NCBI GenBank assembly: GCA_029779475.1
Contig: JAKPAN010000210.1
Location: 1-35,569, forward strand
Length of the DNA: 35,569 nt
Direction of reading: 5' to 3'
Source: Pseudomonadota bacterium
GTDB taxonomy: Bacteria; Pseudomonadota; Gammaproteobacteria; Xanthomonadales; Rhodanobacteraceae
Part shown: positions 29,562 to 35,569 of the stretch, one piece after another
Layout of the letters: every line of letters starts with the position of its first letter
Numbering within the stretch: the stretch's first letter is position 1
Translations under genes and position numbers: made by a program
The notes under the pieces: model-generated
What the model was told of the DNA's origin: nothing
Databases searched by the model: none
The model's input: the letters and a program-made list of their open reading frames with translations, nothing else

Positions 29562-29927
29562 ATGTACGACCCAGGCGAATACCGGAGCGCGCGCCCCTTC
29601 ATCCAAAATGAAGCCCGTGACTCCGAAGGCACTCGCGAATACGTGATTCTCGCAGCGGGCACCGTCTATACGGACGGTCGCGTCCTCAGCAAGAACAGCA
29701 CGACTGGTCGCGCGGCGCCGTATGACCCCAATGCGCAGGACGGAACGGAAGTCGCGCGCGGCATCCTCATCGGCGACTACGACACAACCGGAGGCGAGCG
29801 GCTCGCGCTGATGCTGACCCGTCTGGCCGAGGTCAAGCGCGACCTCATCGACTGGGGCGGCATCGATGCCGATGGCATCGCGGCCGGCACCGCGGCGCTC
29901 GCGACGAACGGCATCCTGATCGTCTGA
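29562..29927 (+). CDS. Head decoration protein (lambda gpD-like)
   Basis: Trimeric capsid-stabilising protein that binds the expanded shell. The 121-residue product (gpD is 110) contains LAAGTVYTDGRVLSKNSTTG, ARGILIGDYDTTGGERLALMLTRLAEVKRDLIDWGGIDADGIAAGTAALATNGILIV, the ordered gpD pattern including the typical ...R.AEV....L.....I end. An excellent AAAGGAG site precedes ATG 29562, suggesting strong expression. In lambda the major capsid gene follows directly; here a 197-bp non-coding stretch follows and then the tape measure gene. Confidence 0.9.
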   Translation: MYDPGEYRSARPFIQNEARDSEGTREYVILAAGTVYTDGRVLSKNSTTGRAAPYDPNAQDGTEVARGILIGDYDTTGGERLALMLTRLAEVKRDLIDWGGIDADGIAAGTAALATNGILIV

Positions 29928-30044
29928 ATTTTTCTTGCGCCCTTCCATTGCACGGGCGTTGCCGGACCAGCCGCAGGTGTCCGAAACAACGGCGGCAGCG
30001 CGGGTCGCACCAACCTCTGAATTGGTTTTCCTGGCGATGACCGC

Positions 30045-30074
30045 GCCGCCCAGCCGGCAACCCGGCTGGGCGGC
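30045..30074. terminator. Perfect 13-bp stem-loop between decoration and tape measure genes
   Basis: GCCGCCCAGCCGG pairs fully with CCGGCTGGGCGGC around the loop CAAC. TTCCTGTATTCC follows, without a proper T-run, so it may be a weak or factor-dependent terminator, or a stabilising element for the upstream transcript. It lies within 29928-30124, where head and tail genes would be expected. I see no protein remnant in that gap. Confidence 0.6.
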
Positions 30075-30124
30075 TTCCTGTATTCCGACCGCCTCGCATT
30101 CCACCTCATCAGGAGCAGCAAGTA

Positions 30125-33100
30125 ATGGCCAGTGGATCACGTGATGAAGTCATCCGGTTCGTCTTCGAGACGACCGGCGACAAGCAGCTCGCCGACGCCG
30201 TCGGCACGCTCGTCGATGCCGGCAAAGCGGGTGGCGAAGCGAGCGCCGAGCTCAAAGGTCTCGTCGACCAGCTGGCTGCACTCGGCAGGCAGTCCGATGC
30301 GATCAAGCAGTTCACGAAATCGAAAGCCGACCTGGCCGAACTCACCACGAAGCTCAACGAGGCGAAGGCCGGCCTCGCTGCACTCGACGCCGAGTTCGGC
30401 AAGTCAGACGACAGCAGCAAGTCGGTCAGTACAGCGTACAAGCGCGCCGAGAAGGCAGTCGCCGATCTCACGGCGGGACAGAAGGCCGCGCAGGTCGCGT
30501 TCGCGAAGGCGCAAGGCACGCTGCAGAAAGCCGGCATAGATACGAACAACCTCGCCACCGCGAATGAAGCGCTCAAGGAAAAATCCGCGGGCGTCGCGCA
30601 GCAGATCAAGGACGCCGGCGACGCCGCGAAAAAGGGCGGCGATGCCATGTCTGGTGCCGCCAAGGGCGCCAAGAGTCTGGGCGACGAGTCGCACAAATCG
30701 GGCGGCTTGATCGCCGAACTCAAGGGCCACTTGGTCGAGATCGTCTCGGTCGCGACCGCGGTTGAGTTGGCGCTCAAGGGCATCGAATTCGGCAAGGACG
30801 CCTTCAAGGGCGCCGCCGACGTCGAGCAATCCCTCGCGCGCGTGAAGGCAATCGCGGAGACGACCGCACAATCGTTCGGCGACCTGCAGGAGCAGATCGA
30901 CAAATCGGCCATCGCCGCCAACGTCGGTACGCGCGAAGCCGCGAACGCCGCGGCCTTGCTCGCCGAACAGGGCCAGTCGGCAGAAGAAATCTTCCAGACG
31001 CTCACGCCCACGTTGCTGCTGGCAAAGGACGCGAACATCGAGCTGGCCGATGCCGCCGGCATCGTCGACGATGCCCTCGACCTGTTCGGCAAGAACGCGT
31101 CCGACGCGTCGCTGATGGTCGACCAACTGGTCACGGCGTCCAAAGGCTCGAAGGAAGGCTTGGCCGGCATGGCGCAAGCACTGCGCACGCTGGCGCCGGA
31201 TGCGCGCGAGCTCGGGCTGTCGTTCGAACAACTGGTCGGGCTGCTCGGTTTGTACGGCCAGAACGGCATCGATGCGGCGAAGGCCTCGCGCGGCCTGCGC
31301 ACCGTGTTCCAGGATTTGCAGGATCCAGCGTCGAAGTTCTCGATCGCCCTGAATGCACTCGGCGATTCCAGCGGAAATTTCGGCAAGGCGATCGAAACGC
31401 TGCGCAATTCCGGCGCCAACGGCAAGCAGGCGCTGCTCAGCCTCGACGGTGCTGCGCGCAGCCTCGTGGAATTCCTGTTGCAGCAAGGCCCGGGCGCGGT
31501 CGACGCGTTCACGGCCTCGCTCAACAACGCGCAGGGCGCTGCGAGCAAGACGGCCGCCGTTCTCGACGGAACGCTCAAGGGCGCGTTTACCTCGTTCACC
31601 AACGCGATCGACCGGCTCGGCGAAGGGCTGCTGTCCACCGCGTTGCCGCCACTGCAGAAAGAACTTTCCGGCCTTGCAACCTCGCTCACAGCGTTTGCGG
31701 GATCGCCCGCGTTCGATGGGCTCAAGGGGCAGTTCAAAACCCTGTTCGAAGATGCTGTCAAAGCTTTCGATAAGTTCGTGCGCGGCATCAACTGGTCGAA
31801 CTTCGTCGAAGGCACGCGGGGCGCCGTGGCGTCCGCAATACGGAGCCTCAACGAACTGGCCGGCACGCTGAAAACCATACAGGCCGGCATCAACGATGTC
31901 GGCAAGACGTTTGCGCATCTCAAGGAAATCGATCGCTCTGGCGGCGCCGTATTCGAAAACATCAACCAGGCGGCTGGCGACTTGGGCGACAACCTCAATC
32001 GTCTGGCGCACGGCGATCTCGATGGGGCGGCGAGGGCTACGCAATCGCTCTGGAATCACATGAAAGGTGCGGGCGCCGAGGCGAGCAACTTTGCCAATGC
32101 GCTGGACGGCACCAGCCAGTCATTCGATGGCGTGAAATCCGGCGCCGCGTCGACGGCCGTCGTGCTGGAAACGGTCACGACGGAAACGCGCGACGCCGCA
32201 CGCGGTCTCGACGGCACGCGCGCGTCCTTCGGCGGCGTAGAAGCCGGCGTCAAATCGACGGCCGATGCGTTCGAGGAGTTCTCGAAGGTCGGGCCGCCCA
32301 CGATCGATGAACTGCGCGATTCGGCGACGAAATCGGGCGATGCGTTCCAAGCCATGCAGCAGCAGATCCTCGCGGCCCGCGGCCGTGTCGATGAAGCGCG
32401 CAAAACCATGGACGCGCTTGCAGCATCAGGCAACGCGAATGTGGAGGCATTCCGCTCGGCGCAGGTCGCATGGCAGAAGGCGCAGGCCGAACTCGACGCG
32501 CTGACCGGCAAGGCGCAGCAGGCTGCCGACAGCAGCCAGAAGTTGGAGAGAGCCTTCAAGGCGCTCCACATCTCCAGTCAGGCCGATTTGGATGCGGCGG
32601 CGAAGGCGGCGAAGGACAACTTCGACGTGATCTACACGGCGTTCCAGAAAGGCGCGGCGACGATCGAAGACGTGCGCCGCGCGTTCAAGGCGTACGCGGA
32701 TGCGCAGCGCGCTCAAGTCGCGGATAGCGACGCGTGGACTCGTTCGCAGACCGAAAGCCAGCTCGCCGTGAAGGCCTCGCTGATCGGCTTGGGCGACGAG
32801 TATGCGAAAACCGGCAAGGCGGGCCAGGACGCCGGCACGACGGCGACTGCGGCATTCGACAAGACCACCGAGGCGATCGACAAGACTAAGGAAGCGGCGA
32901 AGCTCACGGCCTACGAACTGAACCAACTGGCCGATGGCGCCAAGAACGCCGCCTCCGGCTTGAGCACCTACGAACTCAATAAAGCAGCGGACGGCCTGGA
33001 GGCTACAGCGAGCGCCGCCGCCGCGGCTGCGCCAGCCATCGGCGGCGTCATTGCGCTCACCGCTGACCAGACGCGCGCGATGCGCGCGCTCAACGAAGAA

Positions 33101-33736
33101 CTGAATCGCGGTGTCGGCTACCAAGGCGTCTCGCTGCAGACGGCCAAATTCGCGCTAGAGCAGCTCGGCAGTCTTCTCGGTGCCGGCGAGGCGGCGCTGC
33201 GCCAGCGCATCGAAGCACTCAACGAAGCCGCGCAGCGCGCCAAGCAGGTCGCACAGGACATGGCCGACCAAGCCGCCGACCTGCAGAACCAGATCGATCA
33301 GGAGCTCGGCAAGCAGGATGACATCGAGGAGCGTCGACACAAGAAGAAGCTCGCCGACTTGGAGGAAGAGGCCAAGGCAAGCGGCACGTTCAACACGGCC
33401 GCCTATCGCAAGCTCATCGAACTCGAGAACGAGCTGCACGAAGTGAAGATGCGGAACATCAAAAAGCAGATGGATGCGAGCAAGGCCGCCAATGACGGCG
33501 GCGGCGCTGGGTCATCGCTGCCGACGGGCACCGGCGCGTTGCCGTCGTCGCCCGCTTCGCCGCAGATGCCAATCACCATCAATCCCGTTATCCAGAACCT
33601 CGACCCAGCTGCGCTGGCGAGCGCGCTCGCGAAAGCCTTGCCGCCAAGCTTGTCGATGACACCGAATCAGATCGCACAAGCAATGCTTGGGGAAATCCAG
33701 AAGGCGGCGCGAGCGGCGGGAGGTTTCGGCGGATGA
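30125..33736 (+). CDS. Phage tail tape measure protein
   Basis: Sets tail length and helps DNA entry in siphophages. The 1203-residue product begins with helical segments (about 1-190), then a central TP901/PhageMin-tail type domain (about 230-430, with AADVEQSLARVKAIAETTAQSFGDL, IAANVGTREAANAAALLAEQGQS, GLAGMAQALRTLAPDARELGLSFEQLVGLLGLYGQNGIDAAKASRGLRTVFQDL). Long Ala/Lys/Glu-rich coiled coils follow to about 1120, and then a Pro-rich end. The frame is fully open, without frameshift. No tail tube, chaperones or tip genes accompany it, which is most unusual. Start has GGAG about 11 bases upstream. Confidence 0.93.
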   Translation: MASGSRDEVIRFVFETTGDKQLADAVGTLVDAGKAGGEASAELKGLVDQLAALGRQSDAIKQFTKSKADLAELTTKLNEAKAGLAALDAEFGKSDDSSKSVSTAYKRAEKAVADLTAGQKAAQVAFAKAQGTLQKAGIDTNNLATANEALKEKSAGVAQQIKDAGDAAKKGGDAMSGAAKGAKSLGDESHKSGGLIAELKGHLVEIVSVATAVELALKGIEFGKDAFKGAADVEQSLARVKAIAETTAQSFGDLQEQIDKSAIAANVGTREAANAAALLAEQGQSAEEIFQTLTPTLLLAKDANIELADAAGIVDDALDLFGKNASDASLMVDQLVTASKGSKEGLAGMAQALRTLAPDARELGLSFEQLVGLLGLYGQNGIDAAKASRGLRTVFQDLQDPASKFSIALNALGDSSGNFGKAIETLRNSGANGKQALLSLDGAARSLVEFLLQQGPGAVDAFTASLNNAQGAASKTAAVLDGTLKGAFTSFTNAIDRLGEGLLSTALPPLQKELSGLATSLTAFAGSPAFDGLKGQFKTLFEDAVKAFDKFVRGINWSNFVEGTRGAVASAIRSLNELAGTLKTIQAGINDVGKTFAHLKEIDRSGGAVFENINQAAGDLGDNLNRLAHGDLDGAARATQSLWNHMKGAGAEASNFANALDGTSQSFDGVKSGAASTAVVLETVTTETRDAARGLDGTRASFGGVEAGVKSTADAFEEFSKVGPPTIDELRDSATKSGDAFQAMQQQILAARGRVDEARKTMDALAASGNANVEAFRSAQVAWQKAQAELDALTGKAQQAADSSQKLERAFKALHISSQADLDAAAKAAKDNFDVIYTAFQKGAATIEDVRRAFKAYADAQRAQVADSDAWTRSQTESQLAVKASLIGLGDEYAKTGKAGQDAGTTATAAFDKTTEAIDKTKEAAKLTAYELNQLADGAKNAASGLSTYELNKAADGLEATASAAAAAAPAIGGVIALTADQTRAMRALNEELNRGVGYQGVSLQTAKFALEQLGSLLGAGEAALRQRIEALNEAAQRAKQVAQDMADQAADLQNQIDQELGKQDDIEERRHKKKLADLEEEAKASGTFNTAAYRKLIELENELHEVKMRNIKKQMDASKAANDGGGAGSSLPTGTGALPSSPASPQMPITINPVIQNLDPAALASALAKALPPSLSMTPNQIAQAMLGEIQKAARAAGGFGG

Positions 33737-33978
33737 CCGACGCCAATCACAGCATCATTTACTTCGGCGCCGCACTCTCACACTTGAAGGTGCTGATCGA
33801 CCTAACGCAGAAGGAAGACGTTGAAGAGAAATCCTTGCGCTTGTGGACGCATCATCACGCCGAGAAGATTCAGGAATTCATCGAAAACATCCTCGATCGT
33901 CTACCCGAAGAAGTGCGCCGCTCTGTGTATTGTGTGGAAGAGCAGATGAATCGCGCGGGCGAGCCGAAGGAGGAGTAG
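33733..33978 (+). CDS. Hypothetical 81-aa protein after the tape measure gene
   Basis: The product starts MTDANHSIIYFGAALSHLKV and is acidic and helical (KIQEFIENILDRLPEEVRRSVYCVEEQM). No family is recognised. The start overlaps the tape measure stop by ATGA. Position would suit a tail-assembly or minor tail gene, but the sequence does not show this. The GAAGGAGGAG near its end could serve as ribosome binding site for a downstream gene, but none starts close by. Confidence 0.75.
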   Translation: MTDANHSIIYFGAALSHLKVLIDLTQKEDVEEKSLRLWTHHHAEKIQEFIENILDRLPEEVRRSVYCVEEQMNRAGEPKEE

Positions 33979-34062
33979 TCGCGGCGGTGCATCATCGGCG
34001 AAGCCTTGAATAGTCCCGAAGATCGTGTATCACGTCGAATGCACAATCGCCGAGGAGACGGT

Positions 34063-34293
34063 ATGCAGGTTCGGATTTACAAGTCGACTCCAGAAGTCGC
34101 ACGAGAATTGAAGGCGCTAAACGAACGGATCGAAGCGCTCATGTGCGAAGCAGGATACGAGAACCCATTACATGGCTCGCCCGTGCACACGTGCCTGATG
34201 GCATGCATGGAACGCCGGCGTGAGATCATCGACTCCTGCACTGCGTTCTTACATGCACAGCCGACCCATTTTGCAGGAGATTGGAACAGCTGA
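34063..34293 (+). CDS. Hypothetical 76-aa protein at the right end of the element
   Basis: The product starts MQVRIYKSTPEVARELKALN and contains three cysteines (LMCEAGYENPLHGSPVHTCLMACMERRRE). No family is recognised. ATG 34063 is chosen because GAGGAG ends five bases upstream; a TTG at 34006 would extend the frame without such a site. It is the last gene before attR and reads towards it. The 108 bp after it are AT-rich and contain no gene. Confidence 0.7.
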   Translation: MQVRIYKSTPEVARELKALNERIEALMCEAGYENPLHGSPVHTCLMACMERRREIIDSCTAFLHAQPTHFAGDWNS

Positions 34294-34401
34294 TGCGTCG
34301 CCGTCCTTAGAGTCGGATGGGGCCACATGCGGGGGCATGCACGTAAAGTCCTTACTGTAAACAGTAGCAAAATCAAATTATTGAACTACTTATTCAAATC
34401 A

Positions 34402-34422
34402 GATAAGCGCACCAGATTCCGT
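34402..34422 (+). other. attR of the tRNA-Thr element
   Basis: GATAAGCGCACCAGATTCCG plus T copies the tRNA-Thr 3' end at 14881-14902 with one G missing; weaker similarity (TTCAAATCA for TTCAAGTCG) extends to the left into the T arm. The left flank, 34360-34400, is AT-rich, as expected for an integrase/IHF-binding att arm. Confidence 0.85.
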
Positions 34423-34434
34423 GGGCTGTTGCGA

Positions 34435-34869
34435 TCATTCAACATACGGCGTGATGCCGACGACGCTCGCTTTTCGCGCGACGAAGGATGCTTGGAATTC
34501 GTAACATTGCTCAAGTTCGACGCGTAGAACCCTGTGTTCGGCGAGACTTGAATGCTCGGAAAGGCCGAGATTCATCGCCGACAACACGTTTTGATGGTTG
34601 AAGCCTTCGAGCTGCAAGTCGCTGATCCCTTCGAACCGGAAATGAAAGATTGCGTCGCCGTGGATCTTGTGGATGCCTTGCGCAGTGACTTCGGGTGTCA
34701 TCACCCAACCACGCAGATGCAAATCAAGGGTTGGCACCAACGCTTTCGATGTACCGAGATGCGATCGAGCAAGAGCCAGCTGAAGCACTTCCGCGTCGTG
34801 AAAGCTTGGCCACATTCCCAAGCGAGCGATGACTAGTTCGTAGTTATCAATGAATTCGTGGGCTTTCAT
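34435..34869 (-). CDS. Imm50-family immunity protein (orphan)
   Basis: Imm50 proteins protect against toxins of polymorphic or contact-dependent systems. The 144-residue product has RLGMWPSFHDAEVLQLALAR near residue 15-34, LDLHLRGWVMTPEV and FRFEGISDLQLEGFNHQNVL, the diagnostic Imm50 motifs (WPSFHDAEV, LEGFNHQN). ATG 34869 has GGAG upstream at good spacing. No toxin gene is nearby, so it is an orphan immunity gene. Its stop lies only 13 bp outside the right att repeat, so it may be a relic of another insertion at the same site. GC is lower than the backbone. Confidence 0.85.
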   Translation of the reverse strand: MKAHEFIDNYELVIARLGMWPSFHDAEVLQLALARSHLGTSKALVPTLDLHLRGWVMTPEVTAQGIHKIHGDAIFHFRFEGISDLQLEGFNHQNVLSAMNLGLSEHSSLAEHRVLRVELEQCYEFQASFVARKASVVGITPYVE

Positions 34870-34916
34870 TCCGCTCTCCGACGACAAGTGGCCGCGCTCG
34901 AAAGCTGCGCGCCCGA

Positions 34917-35471
34917 TCAGCCATCGCCCGACTTCGCTGCCGAATCTGCGGCTTTTTGCGTGGCGAAATACTCTGCGTCGTAAAGCACCAGGTCGACCGC
35001 CGGCGGCGCGGGCGTGTTCGTGGACAGGCGCAGCGCGGCGTTGCCGTCTTCCCAGCGCGCGGTGGTTCGCTCGAAGGATTTCCCGGATTTGTCCTGCGCA
35101 GTGCCGTTTTCGAGTTTCGGTTCGCCGTACTGCTTCTTCAGTGCATCGAGGAAGTCGTTGAACCAGCCCTTGTCGATGCGCTCGACGCGGATCTGGACGA
35201 GCTTGCCGTCGTGGAAGCGGTAGGCGATGGCGACGTGGTGGTTCGCGAAGTTCTCGTTCTGCAGGCGCGGGAACTCGTCGACGGCGGCGGACTTCCGGCA
35301 AACCTGGTCGCCGTCCTTGAGCGCGGCGTCGCAAGTCCAGCGCTTGCCGTAGCTTTTCGACACGTCGTCGATCGACATGCCGATCGACTTGCCGTTGATG
35401 TCCAGGCTCCACGCCGCGCTGCTGCACGCGATGGCAGCGGTGCCGAGCAGGCACGAAACGATTCGACGCAT
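34917..35471 (-). CDS. Periplasmic protein of unknown function
   Basis: The 184-residue product has a Sec signal peptide (MRRIVSCLLGTAAIACSSAAWS, cleavage after about 22). The mature part begins LDINGKSIGMSIDDVSKSYG, a pattern seen in small exported proteins that measure a gene-product-like quantity from a short fold (FHDGKLVQIRVERIDKGWFNDFLDALKKQYGEP). A disulphide between the two mature cysteines (CDAALKDGDQVC) is likely. ATG 35471 with AGGAG seven bases upstream is preferred over an earlier in-frame start at 35489. The bases to the window end (35472-35569) hold its promoter and no other gene. Confidence 0.8.
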   Translation of the reverse strand: MRRIVSCLLGTAAIACSSAAWSLDINGKSIGMSIDDVSKSYGKRWTCDAALKDGDQVCRKSAAVDEFPRLQNENFANHHVAIAYRFHDGKLVQIRVERIDKGWFNDFLDALKKQYGEPKLENGTAQDKSGKSFERTTARWEDGNAALRLSTNTPAPPAVDLVLYDAEYFATQKAADSAAKSGDG

Positions 35472-35569
35472 GGTGTTCTCCTCGATCACGATGCGTCGAT
35501 GCTAGCGAGTCGTGCGCGGCGTGGCACGCCGCACTGCGCCGATCAGTTCTTGCGAGCGCGCGCGAACGC

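Larger units (their letters stand above)
14881..34422. mobile_element. tRNA-Thr integrated phage-satellite-like element (about 19.5 kb)
   Basis: The element starts in the tRNA-Thr 3' end with a P4-type integrase and ends at a near-copy of the tRNA end. Its modules are: integrase, DarTG cargo, BRCT protein, regulators with a C4-like RNA, primase/helicase operon, candidate origin, terminase, protease, decoration protein and tape measure protein. Nearly all genes overlap by ATGA, which speaks against decay. Portal, major capsid, head-tail connectors, tail tube and sheath, tail fibre, holin and endolysin are absent. It could be a satellite that uses a helper phage, or a prophage with internal deletions that is otherwise intact. 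Confidence 0.85.

Noticed and set aside
30109..31998. A 629-codon minus-strand frame inside the tape measure gene
   Set aside because: Ser/Ala-rich shadow produced by codon bias of the real gene; no ribosome site or domain.
14881..34422. Retron, diversity-generating retroelement or transposon inside the element
   Set aside because: No reverse transcriptase, transposase or template/variable repeat pair was found.

Overview
The window is GC-rich chromosomal DNA, most likely from a gammaproteobacterium of the Xanthomonadales/Lysobacterales type. The basis is the birA-coaX-SPOR gene order, the msrA-msrB pair, the mdtA-like efflux genes and the codon use; no marker fixes the genus. It is a core backbone interrupted by two mobile regions.

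Backbone, left part (1-3971): an MdtAB-like RND efflux operon on the minus strand (the permease runs off the left edge) and, divergently, the overlapping methionine sulfoxide reductase genes msrA and msrB.

Chromosomal integron (about 4198-7492): an intact IntI-type integrase on the plus strand, an attI-like junction, and three gene cassettes reading away from it on the minus strand. Cassette 1 encodes an unknown 189-aa protein, cassette 2 a HIRAN-domain protein, and cassette 3 two small unknown proteins sharing one attC. Cassette limits are set by exact complementarity between each cassette start and its R'' core.

Backbone, middle (7570-14894): on the minus strand, a small secreted protein, an MtfA-like metallopeptidase, a large secreted gingipain-like (C25) protein and a Nudix hydrolase. 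On the plus strand, birA, coaX, a SPOR-domain membrane protein and tRNA-Thr(TGT).

Integrated element (about 14881-34422, 19.5 kb) in the 3' end of tRNA-Thr, bounded by near-identical att repeats. In order it carries: a P4-type integrase; a DarT/DarG DNA ADP-ribosylation toxin-antitoxin pair whose toxin start overlaps the integrase end; a BRCT protein; a regulator region with a C4/P4-CI-like antisense RNA immunity module; a tightly overlapping replication operon (RadC-like protein, AlpA-like regulator, CHC2 primase, VirE-type helicase); a candidate replication origin; terminase small and large subunits; a small HTH gene followed by a 10-bp iteron array; an unknown coiled-coil gene; an S49 capsid protease; a lambda gpD-like decoration protein; and a 1203-aa tape measure protein. 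No portal, major capsid, tail tube, baseplate, holin or endolysin gene is present. Yet the genes that are present are intact and translationally coupled, so the element looks more like a phage satellite, or a stably reduced prophage with defence cargo, than a decaying phage.

Right flank (34423-35569): an orphan Imm50-type immunity gene just outside the right att repeat, and a periplasmic protein of unknown function. The regions most worth following up are the RNA switch at 19868-20081, the selective set of virion genes, and the iteron arrays at 23816-23995 and 27041-27094.
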